Source: Kiloniellaceae bacterium
Lineage (GTDB): Bacteria; Pseudomonadota; Alphaproteobacteria; Kiloniellales; Kiloniellaceae
NCBI GenBank assembly: GCA_021776195.1
Contig: JAJFGK010000001.1
Span: 1-35,293 of the forward strand
DNA length: 35,293 nt
Reading direction: 5' to 3'
The notes below the pieces were generated by a model, which was not told the DNA's origin, searched no databases, and worked only from the letters and a program-made list of their open reading frames with translations. Position 1 is the first letter of the stretch. Each line of letters opens with the position of its first letter. Position numbers and translations under genes: made by a program. Shown piece by piece: positions 1 through 8,380 of this stretch.

Positions 1-34
1 TCGACAGCCATTTACCGGTCTCCGCACCATCGAA

Positions 35-1222
35 CTAGGCGGCGTCAGGCGTAATGCATATCTGGCAGCCGCACAGTTCGCGAGCGGTGTGCAACATCGC
101 CGGCAGGTTGGTGCAGGCATGGACACGACCGGTCATCAGGAGCGACTGGTCGGGCATCAAAAGGCCGCTGGGGCTTTCGTGAGCCATGGCAATGGATGCC
201 GTCAGATGGGCGTTGATGCCCTCGCGATAGACAGCGAGTTGGGCAAGCTTCTCCTGTACCGCCGGCTGCTTGTCGAGGCCTGTCTGGCGCACGTTCCACA
301 ATGCCGCGCCGATCATCATGTCGGCATAGGTCAGCATGCGCTGAACGAAGGCGAAGGCCGAATAGCGGTGCAGCGTGGCGCGGATGAAGGTGGCGGCACG
401 GGTGTGCTGGTAGAACAGGACATCTTCCCAGGGGATCAGCACATCGTCGAGCACCATCAGCGTGTCGACCTCGTCGAAGCGGTTCGACAGCGGATAGTCG
501 CGCTCGGGCGCACGGCCGGTGAAGCCCGTCCGGCAGATATGCTTCACGCCGGGCGCGTCCATGTGAACGATGCAGCCCAGCGCATAGTCCGACAGCTTGG
601 CGTCGCCCCAGTTGGCGATCGTCGGCTTGAGGAAGGCCTGGTTGGAATAGGCCGCGGCGGTCTCGTATTTGGCACCGCGGATAATGATGCCCTCGTCCGT
701 TTCCTTCACGACATGAACCAGCATGTCAGGATCCTGGTCCTGCGGGCGCTTCGAGCGGTCACCCTTGGGGTCGGTGTTGGCCGAGACGTGGAAAGGGTCC
801 TCGCGGATCACGCGGTAGATATGCTTTTCGATATTGGCCGAGAAGCGCTCGTCGATCTCGTTCAGGATCTCCTTGCCGTCCCACAACGACCACATCTCGC
901 CCACGGTCTCGTCGCCGACCCGGATCACCACGCCGCCGATGTCCCACATGACCGTGTCGACCGCCTTGCGCTTGGCGGCCCAGTCCTCCTGGCTGTAGGG
1001 CAGGGTCAAGCCGATCGCCGCCGGCTCGCCGCTCGCGCCGTCGGTCGTCGCCATGATGTCGCGGGTCGCCGGGTCGTGGGCCATGTCGTAGATCCGCGCC
1101 CGGACATCGACCAGCGGCTTGAACATGGGATGACTGGTGACGTCATCCACACGCTCGCCGTCAATGTAGACCTCGCGCCCGTCGCGGATCGACTCGCGGT
1201 ACTGCTCTGCGGTGCGGATCAT
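35..1222 (-). CDS. HpaB-family flavin-dependent monooxygenase (4-hydroxyphenylacetate 3-hydroxylase-like), interrupted by an in-frame TAG
   Basis: Members of this family use FADH2 supplied by a partner reductase to hydroxylate aromatic rings; some relatives are 4-hydroxybutyryl-CoA dehydratases. The product begins MIRTAEQYRESIRDGR and carries the family hallmark NRFDEVDTLMVLDDVLIPWE near residues 265-285. The start at 1222 is chosen because GGGGAG lies just upstream; a longer frame to 1273 lacks this. The stop TAG at 35-37 gives 395 residues, short for a family usually near 480-520. Translation past the TAG in the same frame reads FDGAETGKWLS to the window edge. This looks like normal family sequence, so the gene is probably broken by a nonsense codon, or the codon is misread or a sequencing error. 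The substrate is unknown. It is divergent from a LysR gene that may control it. Confidence 0.85.
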   Translation of the reverse strand: MIRTAEQYRESIRDGREVYIDGERVDDVTSHPMFKPLVDVRARIYDMAHDPATRDIMATTDGASGEPAAIGLTLPYSQEDWAAKRKAVDTVMWDIGGVVIRVGDETVGEMWSLWDGKEILNEIDERFSANIEKHIYRVIREDPFHVSANTDPKGDRSKRPQDQDPDMLVHVVKETDEGIIIRGAKYETAAAYSNQAFLKPTIANWGDAKLSDYALGCIVHMDAPGVKHICRTGFTGRAPERDYPLSNRFDEVDTLMVLDDVLIPWEDVLFYQHTRAATFIRATLHRYSAFAFVQRMLTYADMMIGAALWNVRQTGLDKQPAVQEKLAQLAVYREGINAHLTASIAMAHESPSGLLMPDQSLLMTGRVHACTNLPAMLHTARELCGCQICITPDAA

Positions 1223-1350
1223 GGTCGTCTCCCCTATCTGGCCGGTTAGCGGCCTTTGCCCGGCCGTTGCCACCTGCCGTGATTCGAGATTGCGCGCCCC
1301 GATGGCCCATGTAAAATATTATTAGCCGACCCTTCCCATCGGATTTTCCT
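1223..1350. promoter_or_regulatory. Divergent intergenic region between the HpaB-like gene and the LysR gene
   Basis: This 128-base gap separates two divergent genes and holds an AT-rich core (TAAAATATTATTAG, about 1311-1324) in otherwise GC-rich DNA. LysR proteins usually bind such shared regions to repress themselves and activate the divergent gene. No exact T-N11-A operator or clear sigma-70 pair could be fixed by eye, so the assignment rests on position and base composition. Confidence 0.4.
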
Positions 1351-2256
1351 ATGGCCATCCCCTTCACCCTGAAGCAACTGCGCTACGTCGTGGCGGTGGC
1401 CGACGCCGGCGGCATTTCGGCGGCGGCACGCCAGCTCCACATCGCGCAGCCGTCGGTCTCGGCGGCGGTGGCGCAGTTGGAGCGCGATTTCGGAATCCAG
1501 CTTTTCATCCGCCGCCACGCCCGGGGCATCGCCGTCAGTCCAGCGGGGGCCGATTTCCTGGTCGAGGCCCGGCGCCTGCTGGAGCACGCCGAGGAACTGG
1601 CGGCCAACGCGGCCGATCTCGGGCAGTCCCGCCGCGGCCCCCTGGCGCTGGGCTGCTTTTCCACCCTGGGGCCGGTCTACCTGCCGCGCCTGCTTGAGAG
1701 CTTCGCCCGGGCGGAACCGGCGATCGAGGTCCATTTCCAGGAGGCGGCGATCGACGAACTGCAGGAGCGGCTGATCGGCGGGCGCTGCGATCTGGCCCTG
1801 CTCTACGAGATCGACCTGTCCGACCAACTCACCTGGACCCGGCTGACGGAGCTGACCTCCTATGTCCTGCTGGCCGCCGACCACCCCCTGGCGAAAAAGC
1901 GCAAGGTCCCGGTCGAAGCCCTGGCGAAACTGCCGCTGGTGCTGCTCGACCAGCCGCACAGCCGGGGCTACTTCCTGTCGATTTTCATGGCCGCCGGACT
2001 GGAGCCGGCGATCCGCCACCGCACCACCAACGTCGAGACCATCCGCGGCCTGGTCGCCAACGGCGACTGCTTCTCGCTGCTGACCCTGCCGGTCTATTCC
2101 AAGACCGCCTACGACGGTCGCGGCCTGGTCGCCCGCCCCCTGGCCCAGCCGATCCCGCCCCTGCGCATCGTCCTCGCCTGGCCCAAGGGCGCCCGCCTGA
2201 CGGCCAGGGCCGAGGCCTTCGCGGCACACTGCAGGGGCTTTTTCGGGAGCGCCTGA
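1351..2256 (+). CDS. LysR-family transcriptional regulator
   Basis: A DNA-binding transcription regulator of 301 residues, the usual LysR length. The N-terminal winged helix-turn-helix is clear (LKQLRYVVAVADAGGISAAA, then QPSVSAAVAQLERDFG, residues about 7-50). It is followed by a linker helix and a periplasmic-binding-like effector domain containing GPLALGCFSTLGPVYLPRLL. It is divergent from the HpaB-like monooxygenase, the common arrangement in which the regulator responds to a substrate or product of the neighbouring pathway. The ligand cannot be told from the sequence; an aromatic compound is a reasonable inference from the neighbour. Confidence 0.95.
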   Translation: MAIPFTLKQLRYVVAVADAGGISAAARQLHIAQPSVSAAVAQLERDFGIQLFIRRHARGIAVSPAGADFLVEARRLLEHAEELAANAADLGQSRRGPLALGCFSTLGPVYLPRLLESFARAEPAIEVHFQEAAIDELQERLIGGRCDLALLYEIDLSDQLTWTRLTELTSYVLLAADHPLAKKRKVPVEALAKLPLVLLDQPHSRGYFLSIFMAAGLEPAIRHRTTNVETIRGLVANGDCFSLLTLPVYSKTAYDGRGLVARPLAQPIPPLRIVLAWPKGARLTARAEAFAAHCRGFFGSA

Positions 2257-2312
2257 TCATGCCGAGTGGGAGCATCGGCAAACATCACCGTTCTCGCATC
2301 GCCGTGTCAGGG

Positions 2313-4301
2313 TCAGGCGTTGGCGCGCTGCCCGAACATGATGGTGATGCTGATCTTTCGCTTCAGGTAGGCGTCCTCGAAGCGGAAACCATCGCTCATG
2401 TGCAGGCTGTTGGAATGGAAGATCGCGGCGCGGTTGGCGCGATGGGGCACGATCAGGCTGGGCGCGCCGGCATCTTCCATGAGGCCGCGCACGATCTTCA
2501 GGCGCTCGTCCCGGCTCTTGGTTGCGAAGTACGCCGGCGGAGCCTCCCGGTCCCACAGGCGCACGCCGCCGCTGTCGGGGTCCAGGTTGCCCTCGTCGGG
2601 CGCGATCCAAAAGTTGACCGTCACGGCGCCGTCATCGGCATGAACGTCGAGCCCCGAGGAGCGGCCGTGCTCCAGTTCCTGGTCCGGCGTGGCGAAGTAC
2701 TTGTAGGCCCAAAGGCTGGTGAAGCGGTGCGGCCCCAGAAGCCCGGGAAAGGCCTGCCGCAGATCATGGGCAATCTGCACCAGGAGCGGACAGGCAAAGC
2801 CGTTGTGGAGAATGCTGCCGAGTTCGCAGGTGTGCTCGAGCTGCCACCAGACCGTCGACTGGTTGCAGAACCGCCGCAATCCCTCCAGGGCGGCGGGCTT
2901 CAGAAGGTCGTCGACAAAAGTGGCGCCGCGCCCCCGCGCCCGATAGGCCGCTTCGACCGCCGCCGGGTCGAGGGTCTCGTTGAGGGCCCCACCCGGCAGC
3001 GCCGGGGCCGCCGCGAGGTGGTTGAGCCGCGTGGCGTTGGCGACGACCAGCGGATAGGCGCGGGCGCCAATACTGAGCAGACCGCCCTCCTCTTCCGGTT
3101 CCGAAGACGCCAGGGCATCCCGGTACTCGGCAATGACGGCATCGAAACCGGGGCCCAGCAGGCCTTGCTGGCGCAGGTAGCCGAGCTGTTCCTGATCGTG
3201 AATGAGCTTGACCCGGGAGGTCTTCAGGTGCCCGTCAGGCAAAGACACGGCGTCCGGCCCCCGGAACAGGCGCACCGGGGCCAAAAGGGCCTCGGCCGCG
3301 TCGTCGAAGTCGCCCGCCTCCAGGCATTTTAATGCCATCGCGAAGTGAAGCCGCAGCGCGGCCGTTTCAGGCTTGAGCCTGATGGCGCTCAGATAGGCGT
3401 CGGAGGCCTCGCGCCACCGTCCCTCCGCCTTCAAGATTTCACCGAGCGCGATGTGGGCCTCGGCCGAGCCGGGCTGGGCCGCCAGGGCCGCCTCGGCCGC
3501 CGCCCGCGCCTCGCCCCAGCGCCGCAGCGCCGCACAGGCCCGCGCGAGCTCCAATTGAGCTTGGCTGTGGTTGGGGTGGGCCGCCGTGGCTTGCCGCAAG
3601 ACCGCGACGGCCTCTTCGGGCCGGCCCTGCAGTCTGAGCACCATGCCAAGATTTGTTTGCGCCAGCATCGACCCCGGATCGACCGCCAGGGCCCGGCGAA
3701 GATGGGTGGCGGCCTCTTCGAGTTCTCCGGTTTCCAAATAAAGGGCGCCCAGGTTGATCAGGACCGAGACCGCCTTTGGCGCCCCCGCCAGCGCGGCGCG
3801 GTAGGCGGCTATCGCGTCCGCGGGCCGCCCCAGGGCGCGCAGGGCATTGCCCTTGTTGAAATGGGCTTCAACAATTCCAGGATCAAGCCGTAGCGCCGCC
3901 TCATAGGCTTCCAGCCCCTCTATCAGGTTGCCCTTTTGACAAAGCGCCTTGCCCAGATTGACCCGGGCCTTGACGTAATCCGGCTGCGCGGCCAGGGCAC
4001 CCCGATAGCAATCGATGGCCTCGTCCAACCTGTTTTGTCGGGCCAGGGCAAGGCCGAGGTTGTTGACGATCCGGGGATTTTCCGGCTGCAACACCGCGGC
4101 CCGGCGGGCAAAAGACTCGGCGCGCTGCGGGTCGCCGCCTTGCAGGGCAGCGATGGCCGTCAGTTCGAGGGCGACCAAACTGTCGCGGTCGAGCGCCAGA
4201 ATCGACCGACAGGCTTCGGCCAAGGCCCGTCCGTCGCCGGCATGAAAAGCGCGCCGCGCGTCATCTTCCAGCCGTGCCACCCGTTCCTGGAATTCAGCCA
4301 T
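2313..4301 (-). CDS. TPR-repeat protein with C-terminal 2-oxoglutarate/Fe(II) oxygenase-like domain
   Basis: A 662-residue two-part protein. Residues about 1-345 hold nine to ten tetratricopeptide repeats (for example NNLGLALARQNRLDEAIDCY and FNKGNALRALGRPADAIAAY), which normally bind protein partners. The C-terminal part resembles prolyl-4-hydroxylase-type 2OG-Fe(II) dioxygenases: H554-x-D556 in VHADDGAVTVNFW, a distal His in HSNSLHMSDG (H634 most likely), and a basic residue in KRKISIT as a candidate 2-oxoglutarate anchor. The start at 4301 is preferred because the longer frame runs into the divergent gene at 4477 and its first 62 residues look non-coding. Similar TPR-oxygenase fusions may modify proteins or glycoconjugates, but the target here is unknown. 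It is a single-gene unit. Confidence 0.8.
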   Translation of the reverse strand: MAEFQERVARLEDDARRAFHAGDGRALAEACRSILALDRDSLVALELTAIAALQGGDPQRAESFARRAAVLQPENPRIVNNLGLALARQNRLDEAIDCYRGALAAQPDYVKARVNLGKALCQKGNLIEGLEAYEAALRLDPGIVEAHFNKGNALRALGRPADAIAAYRAALAGAPKAVSVLINLGALYLETGELEEAATHLRRALAVDPGSMLAQTNLGMVLRLQGRPEEAVAVLRQATAAHPNHSQAQLELARACAALRRWGEARAAAEAALAAQPGSAEAHIALGEILKAEGRWREASDAYLSAIRLKPETAALRLHFAMALKCLEAGDFDDAAEALLAPVRLFRGPDAVSLPDGHLKTSRVKLIHDQEQLGYLRQQGLLGPGFDAVIAEYRDALASSEPEEEGGLLSIGARAYPLVVANATRLNHLAAAPALPGGALNETLDPAAVEAAYRARGRGATFVDDLLKPAALEGLRRFCNQSTVWWQLEHTCELGSILHNGFACPLLVQIAHDLRQAFPGLLGPHRFTSLWAYKYFATPDQELEHGRSSGLDVHADDGAVTVNFWIAPDEGNLDPDSGGVRLWDREAPPAYFATKSRDERLKIVRGLMEDAGAPSLIVPHRANRAAIFHSNSLHMSDGFRFEDAYLKRKISITIMFGQRANA

Positions 4302-4476
4302 TACCGAACCGCTGCCTCTCTTGCGCGATATCGCCGGCCACTCTGGCCAACCATATAGCGACAAACAAGATCTTCCCGCCACTTGGACTTGCCGGAAGCG
4401 CTGGTACCGGATGCCGAACTGTGGGACAAGCAAAACACCTTGAAAATTCCCAGCCATCGAAGAGAACGGGGCCGCC

Positions 4477-5157
4477 ATGCCTGTCATCTGCTATGACATT
4501 CCGATCCCCAGACTGGAGGCGTCCGACCTAAAGGAGTGGGAGAGCATTCCGGCGGCGGTCGCGTCGGATTGTCTGGGGCGGTCGCAAGCCATGGCGGGGG
4601 CCATCGGTCCCCTGGCACCGACCATGAAGATCGTGGCCCAGGCCCGCACCGTCGAGTGCATCGTGTCGGACAACAGCGCGCTTCATGCCGCGATCGGGCG
4701 GTGCCAGCCGGGCGACGTTCTGGTCTGCGACGGGCAGGCCTTCGAGGATTCGGCTCTGTTCGGCGGGCTCATGACCCGATCGTCCCTTGAACATGGCCTT
4801 GCCGGGCTGGTGGTCGACGGCGCGGTGCGCGACTCCCTCGAGATCATAGAATCCGGCTTTGCCTGCTTTGCCAGAGCCGTGGTGCCGAGCGGCCCGCACA
4901 AGGGATTCGGCGGGACCATCGACGGCAGCATCAGTTGCGGCGGCGTTTCCGTCTCGCCGGGCGATTTGATCATCGGCGATGCCGATGGCGTCACGGTGGT
5001 GCCTTTCGGCCGAGCCAAGCAAACCCTCGAAGCGGCCAAGGCGGTCCTGGCGAAAGAACAAAAGACTCTCGCGAGCCTGGCCCAGGGCGGATCGCTCGCC
5101 GATGTCTACGGCGTTCCCGAAGTCACCCTGGTCAAGCCGGACGGACGAGGGCCGTAG
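4477..5157 (+). CDS. RraA / 4-hydroxy-4-methyl-2-oxoglutarate aldolase family protein
   Basis: A 226-residue protein of the RraA-like fold. Members are either class II pyruvate aldolases acting on 4-hydroxy-4-methyl-2-oxoglutarate or oxaloacetate, or regulators of RNase E; older annotation calls them dimethylmenaquinone methyltransferases. The conserved core is visible: GDVLVCDGQ, then GLVVDGAVRDSLEI with the family Arg-Asp pair, and GDLIIGDADGVTVVP near the C-terminus. The Asp/Arg pattern favours an aldolase or decarboxylase over RNase E control, but the exact substrate is not readable. It starts 176 bases from the divergent TPR-oxygenase gene and stands alone on its strand. Confidence 0.88.
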   Translation: MPVICYDIPIPRLEASDLKEWESIPAAVASDCLGRSQAMAGAIGPLAPTMKIVAQARTVECIVSDNSALHAAIGRCQPGDVLVCDGQAFEDSALFGGLMTRSSLEHGLAGLVVDGAVRDSLEIIESGFACFARAVVPSGPHKGFGGTIDGSISCGGVSVSPGDLIIGDADGVTVVPFGRAKQTLEAAKAVLAKEQKTLASLAQGGSLADVYGVPEVTLVKPDGRGP

Positions 5158-5287
5158 CCGGTCAACCAAGCTTGAGTCGCCCCCAAGCGGGCGATAGGCT
5201 TGCGTTCCTGGCCGGAAGCAGCCGCAATCCGGAAAACCTCAGTTCAATATCCATTGGCGTCATTCGGGGACGCCGGGAGAGGATCGG

Positions 5288-6832
5288 GTGTCGATCAGCG
5301 AAGACACATTCGCGGAAGACGAAAACGCCGAAGCGGCCCTGGACTGGTGCAGGAATGTCCGTGAGTACCTCGGCCTAAAGCTCGTAGCCGCCGGCGCCAG
5401 CGACCCGGAAGAATTCAAGAAACAAGCCCAAGTCGTCAAATCGCGCCTGACCCAGTTCAAGCAAACCCTGGAGGCGCTGGAGGACAGCGAAGGCGGAAGC
5501 GACCGGCCCGGACTGGTCGAACAGTATAAATCGGAACTCAAGGATCAAGTCGGTCGCTTGAAGACAGCCGTCAAGGCACAGGATCTAAAGAGCGTTCAAG
5601 AGCAGGCCCTGGCATTGCAGCGGCGCGTGGCTGAGTTGGAGCAGGCCTTGCGCGAAGGCCTGACCGGCGCCGGGCATCCCGATCCCGCCACGGCGGGTTC
5701 AGAGGCTGGCGTCGAGCCGGCCGTGCCTCCCCTCGAGATCGACCTGGACGGCGACGCCGAAGACATCGCCAGGCACCTCAGCAAGGACGTCGACAGCATC
5801 GCCAAAACTCTCCGGGCGTCGCTGCCGCCGGAATTCGTCGCTGACGCGATACTCGAGATCGCCGCGGACGAGGATGAAGTGTCGTTCAACCTCACGCGCG
5901 GCGGGGGCACGTTGGAAGAGGTCACGTTCAACTTCAAGATCACGGAAGGGGGCAGCGAAGTTTACATCAATTCGGCGTTTATCGGCCGTGAACTGCAGGG
6001 CAAGGGGCTTGTCAAGGAACTGATGAAGGGCCTGTTGTCGATAGCAGAAGGCGAGCCCAAGCTGGAAAAAATCGCCCTCAACGCCAATCTGGATGTCGGC
6101 GGCTACGCCTGGGCGCGCTACGGCTTCATCCCCGACGACCCGGAAGCGACCGTGAAGGATCTGACCGGACGGCTGAGCGACGTGCTGACAAGCGGTCGTT
6201 TCTCGCTGGGCGGCGACGAACGCGAGGTGGAACTGACACCGGACATACGCAGCGCGATCGCGGACCTTCAGCATCAGATCGCTCAGTGCGGTAACGTGGA
6301 GGAATCGCAAGAAGAGGAATCCTACCAGGCCGCCTTTCAGCTCATGTCCAATGCCCTGATCAAAGTGAAAGTCCCGGTAGCAAAACTCGTGCTGAAGGCC
6401 AGCAGTCTGCCGGGCGGCAGGGGTTGGGAGTCGGTTCTGCACAGCAGGAAAATGGCGGAACAGAATCCAACCAGTATCGGGTGGCGGTTAAACTATCAGG
6501 AAGATCTCGCAGCCCTTGACAGCAACCTCGATAACTTCCTGGAATGCCTCGATTCCATCCTGGACAAGAACAAGGTCCCTGGAACCGACTATGTCCCGGA
6601 TAGCGACGGCGTAACAGCCACCCGAGAGGCCATAGCCCGGCTCCGGAGCGGCGGCGAGACGGCGGAAGAAAAGGCCCCTTATGTCAACGGGTTCAGGCTC
6701 AGCGTCACGGCTCCCGAAACCGAGGTCGCGCTGTCCGCTCTCTTCATGCTGGGCGCCGGCTGGGAGGGCCAGATGGGAATCGGCAAGAATGCCGGCAAGG
6801 GGCTGGACCGGTTGAAAGGCTATGTGGGATGA
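5288..6832 (+). CDS. Uncharacterised protein with coiled-coil N-terminus and internal GNAT-like segment
   Basis: I do not recognise this 514-residue protein as a whole. Residues about 40-125 are charged and heptad-like (QFKQTLEALEDSEGG, QRRVAELEQALREGL), suggesting a coiled coil. Residues about 200-285 look like a GNAT acetyltransferase core: beta strands (VTFNFKITEGGSEVYINSAF), an ELQGKGLVKELM turn resembling the acetyl-CoA pyrophosphate loop, and LNANLDVGGYAWARYGF. The last resembles segments I associate with phage head or structural proteins, which is memory-based and weak. There is no signal peptide or membrane span. The start is GTG at 5288, supported by GGGAGAGGA just upstream. It overlaps the next small gene by ATGA, so the two are co-translated. 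No phage genes lie nearby. Confidence 0.75.
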   Translation: MSISEDTFAEDENAEAALDWCRNVREYLGLKLVAAGASDPEEFKKQAQVVKSRLTQFKQTLEALEDSEGGSDRPGLVEQYKSELKDQVGRLKTAVKAQDLKSVQEQALALQRRVAELEQALREGLTGAGHPDPATAGSEAGVEPAVPPLEIDLDGDAEDIARHLSKDVDSIAKTLRASLPPEFVADAILEIAADEDEVSFNLTRGGGTLEEVTFNFKITEGGSEVYINSAFIGRELQGKGLVKELMKGLLSIAEGEPKLEKIALNANLDVGGYAWARYGFIPDDPEATVKDLTGRLSDVLTSGRFSLGGDEREVELTPDIRSAIADLQHQIAQCGNVEESQEEESYQAAFQLMSNALIKVKVPVAKLVLKASSLPGGRGWESVLHSRKMAEQNPTSIGWRLNYQEDLAALDSNLDNFLECLDSILDKNKVPGTDYVPDSDGVTATREAIARLRSGGETAEEKAPYVNGFRLSVTAPETEVALSALFMLGAGWEGQMGIGKNAGKGLDRLKGYVG

Positions 6833-7092
6833 CCAGCGAAGAAGAAGACAAGAAATCCGGCGCCGCCTTTTACACCATCGATGAAGCCGGCCGGCCCCAG
6901 GACGCCGGGCTGCACGCGGAGCTGTTGGACAATCCCGAACTGGAGGCCCGGAGCGCGCGCGAAACCATCCAACTGGCCACCGATCAGGGCATGACGCTGG
7001 CCAGCGCGGTCAGGCTATATGGCACGGAAGACATGCGCGCGGCCTTCGAGCAGGACGGCACCGACCCCCGGGAGTCGGTCTCGAAGAGTTGA
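6829..7092 (+). CDS. Small uncharacterised acidic protein, coupled to the upstream gene
   Basis: An 87-residue acidic protein of unknown family (begins MTSEEEDKKSGAAFY). It has no transmembrane segment, cysteines or recognisable motif; the middle (ARETIQLATDQGMTLASAVRLYG) is probably helical. Its ATG overlaps the TGA of the 514-residue gene by four bases, the usual sign of translational coupling, so the two products probably act together. A small accessory, chaperone or immunity-type role is conceivable but not shown. It is followed after 17 bases by the convergent ArsR-type gene. Confidence 0.65.
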   Translation: MTSEEEDKKSGAAFYTIDEAGRPQDAGLHAELLDNPELEARSARETIQLATDQGMTLASAVRLYGTEDMRAAFEQDGTDPRESVSKS

Positions 7093-7109
7093 GACTGCCG
7101 GCCTTCGCC

Positions 7110-7796
7110 TTAGGGCGATATACCCAAGTATTCGCCAAGCGCGCCTCGACCGGCCTCGGTGACGCTGATGCGGCGCCCCTCCCGGGCTCTCTCAATCCAT
7201 CCTCGATCGATAAAGGCTTGCGCGATCGACGCGCCCAGAGCCCCGGCGAGGTGAGGGCGGCGTTCGCTCCAGTCCAGGCAACGGCGCGCGAACACCCGGC
7301 GCTGTGCCTTGATCTTCTCTGGCTCCAAACCAAGCTCTCGGCAGAAACCGGCACCTGCCCGCGTGAGCGCGTAGTCCTGCCCATGGGATTTCAGAAATTT
7401 GCGGTCGAGCAGGGCATCGGCGATCAGCACGCCAAGGTGCCCGGCGATGTGGTCGTAGCAGAAGCGCGCCTCTCTCAGTTTCTGGACCTTGTCGGATCGG
7501 CCGCGCACCGGAACCGGCCTATGGGGCGACAGCAGCGTGAGCGGCTCGAGGGCATCGGCAACTTGCGGCCCCGCTAGCCGGTAGTACCTGAAACGCCCCT
7601 GCCGCTCGACAACAAGCAACGCCGCCTCGACCAGCTTGGCCAGGTGACTGCTCGCGGTTTGCGGGGTAATGCGCGCGGCATAGGCGAGCTCGCTGGCCGT
7701 GAGCGCCCGGCCATCGAACAGCGCACTCAAGATAGAGGCGCGGGCCGGAACCGCGATCAGGGCGCCCAAGGGGGCGATCGAGGGCTCTACATCCAT
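7110..7796 (-). CDS. ArsR-type winged-helix transcriptional regulator
   Basis: A 228-residue regulator. The N-terminal 90 residues form an ArsR-like winged helix (LTASELAYAARITPQTASSH, then LAKLVEAALLVVERQGRFRYY). The rest is longer than a classic 100-residue ArsR protein and includes ARFCYDHIAGHLGVLIADAL, a segment seen in a larger ArsR-like subfamily. The Cys and His there could bind a metal or small ligand, which is inference. The start at 7796 (MDVEPSIAPLGAL) is chosen over an upstream extension to 7979, because the extension overlaps the divergent gene and looks non-coding. It is divergent from the CutA/NIF3-like gene at 7882, its probable target. Confidence 0.85.
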   Translation of the reverse strand: MDVEPSIAPLGALIAVPARASILSALFDGRALTASELAYAARITPQTASSHLAKLVEAALLVVERQGRFRYYRLAGPQVADALEPLTLLSPHRPVPVRGRSDKVQKLREARFCYDHIAGHLGVLIADALLDRKFLKSHGQDYALTRAGAGFCRELGLEPEKIKAQRRVFARRCLDWSERRPHLAGALGASIAQAFIDRGWIERAREGRRISVTEAGRGALGEYLGISP

Positions 7797-7809
7797 ACTT
7801 CGACCGTAG

Positions 7810-7821
7810 CCGTAGTAACGG
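7810..7821. promoter_or_regulatory. Short inverted repeat in the ArsR-like / CutA-like divergent gap
   Basis: The gap of 85 bases between the divergent starts holds CCGT-AGTA-ACGG at 7810-7821, next to a CCGTAG direct repeat. It sits 14 bases upstream of the regulator start, where an autoregulatory operator would be expected. The repeat is short, so the call is tentative. Confidence 0.25.
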
Positions 7822-7881
7822 CGAATGACAAGACCCGCCGGCATCGCGATATTAAGAGCACCCGCAACCGAGGAGATGGCC

Positions 7882-8334
7882 ATGCAAACCACCGATCTGA
7901 AGCAATTCACCACCGAGACCGGCAGGGTCGAACCGGTCTGGCTGATCGAGATACAGGCCGCACCCGAGGATGCCGGCAAGATCTTGGACAGGGTGATGGA
8001 GGTCGATCCACTGGTCTACGGCCGCTACCAGCGCAACGCTTTCGTGTCGGCCGTGGGCAGCGAAACCTATCTGCCTCTCGCGAACTCGACCAGCGCCCTG
8101 CACCTGGACGCAGAGGACAAAGTCCAGACCTTCCCAAGCGTTCTGATCGTCATTTCGATCGAACGGGACCAAGCGACGCTCGCCCGCGTTCTGGATGCGA
8201 TCCGCGAGGTCCACCACTACGAAGAGCCACTGATCTTCATCAAGGACAGCTGGGCCAGCCGCGCCAACTACGATCCGCGGAACAGCAACCCGAACAGATG
8301 GTGGAACCGCGAGAAAGCTGGCGAGACCGCCTGA
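7882..8334 (+). CDS. CutA/NIF3 C-terminal-like small protein
   Basis: A 150-residue protein with a ferredoxin-like pattern. The segment HHYEEPLIFI (residues 111-120) matches the HPYEEP-type motif of CutA1-like and NIF3/YqfO inserted domains, which form trimers and can bind metals. The product ends in an Asn/Trp-rich tail (NYDPRNSNPNRWWNREK). ATG at 7882 is chosen because GAGGAG at 7870-7875 lies six bases before it; an ATG at 7876 would be too close. It is divergent from the ArsR-type regulator, which suggests ligand- or metal-responsive control. The biochemical role is unknown. Confidence 0.75.
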   Translation: MQTTDLKQFTTETGRVEPVWLIEIQAAPEDAGKILDRVMEVDPLVYGRYQRNAFVSAVGSETYLPLANSTSALHLDAEDKVQTFPSVLIVISIERDQATLARVLDAIREVHHYEEPLIFIKDSWASRANYDPRNSNPNRWWNREKAGETA

Positions 8335-8380
8335 TCGACCCCAAGCTCACTATGTCGGGCGACCCGCCGTCAGCGCGGCA

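Noticed and set aside
35..37. Pyrrolysine at the HpaB amber codon
   Set aside because: There is no sign of pyl genes in the window and the codon position is not one known to need pyrrolysine; a nonsense mutation or sequence error is simpler.
5177..5194. TCGCCC/GGGCGA hairpin after the RraA-family gene as a terminator
   Set aside because: Only a 6-bp stem and no T-tract follows; too weak to call.
5288..7092. Prophage remnant
   Set aside because: The GGYAWARYGF segment recalls phage proteins, but no integrase, capsid, portal or lysis genes lie near.
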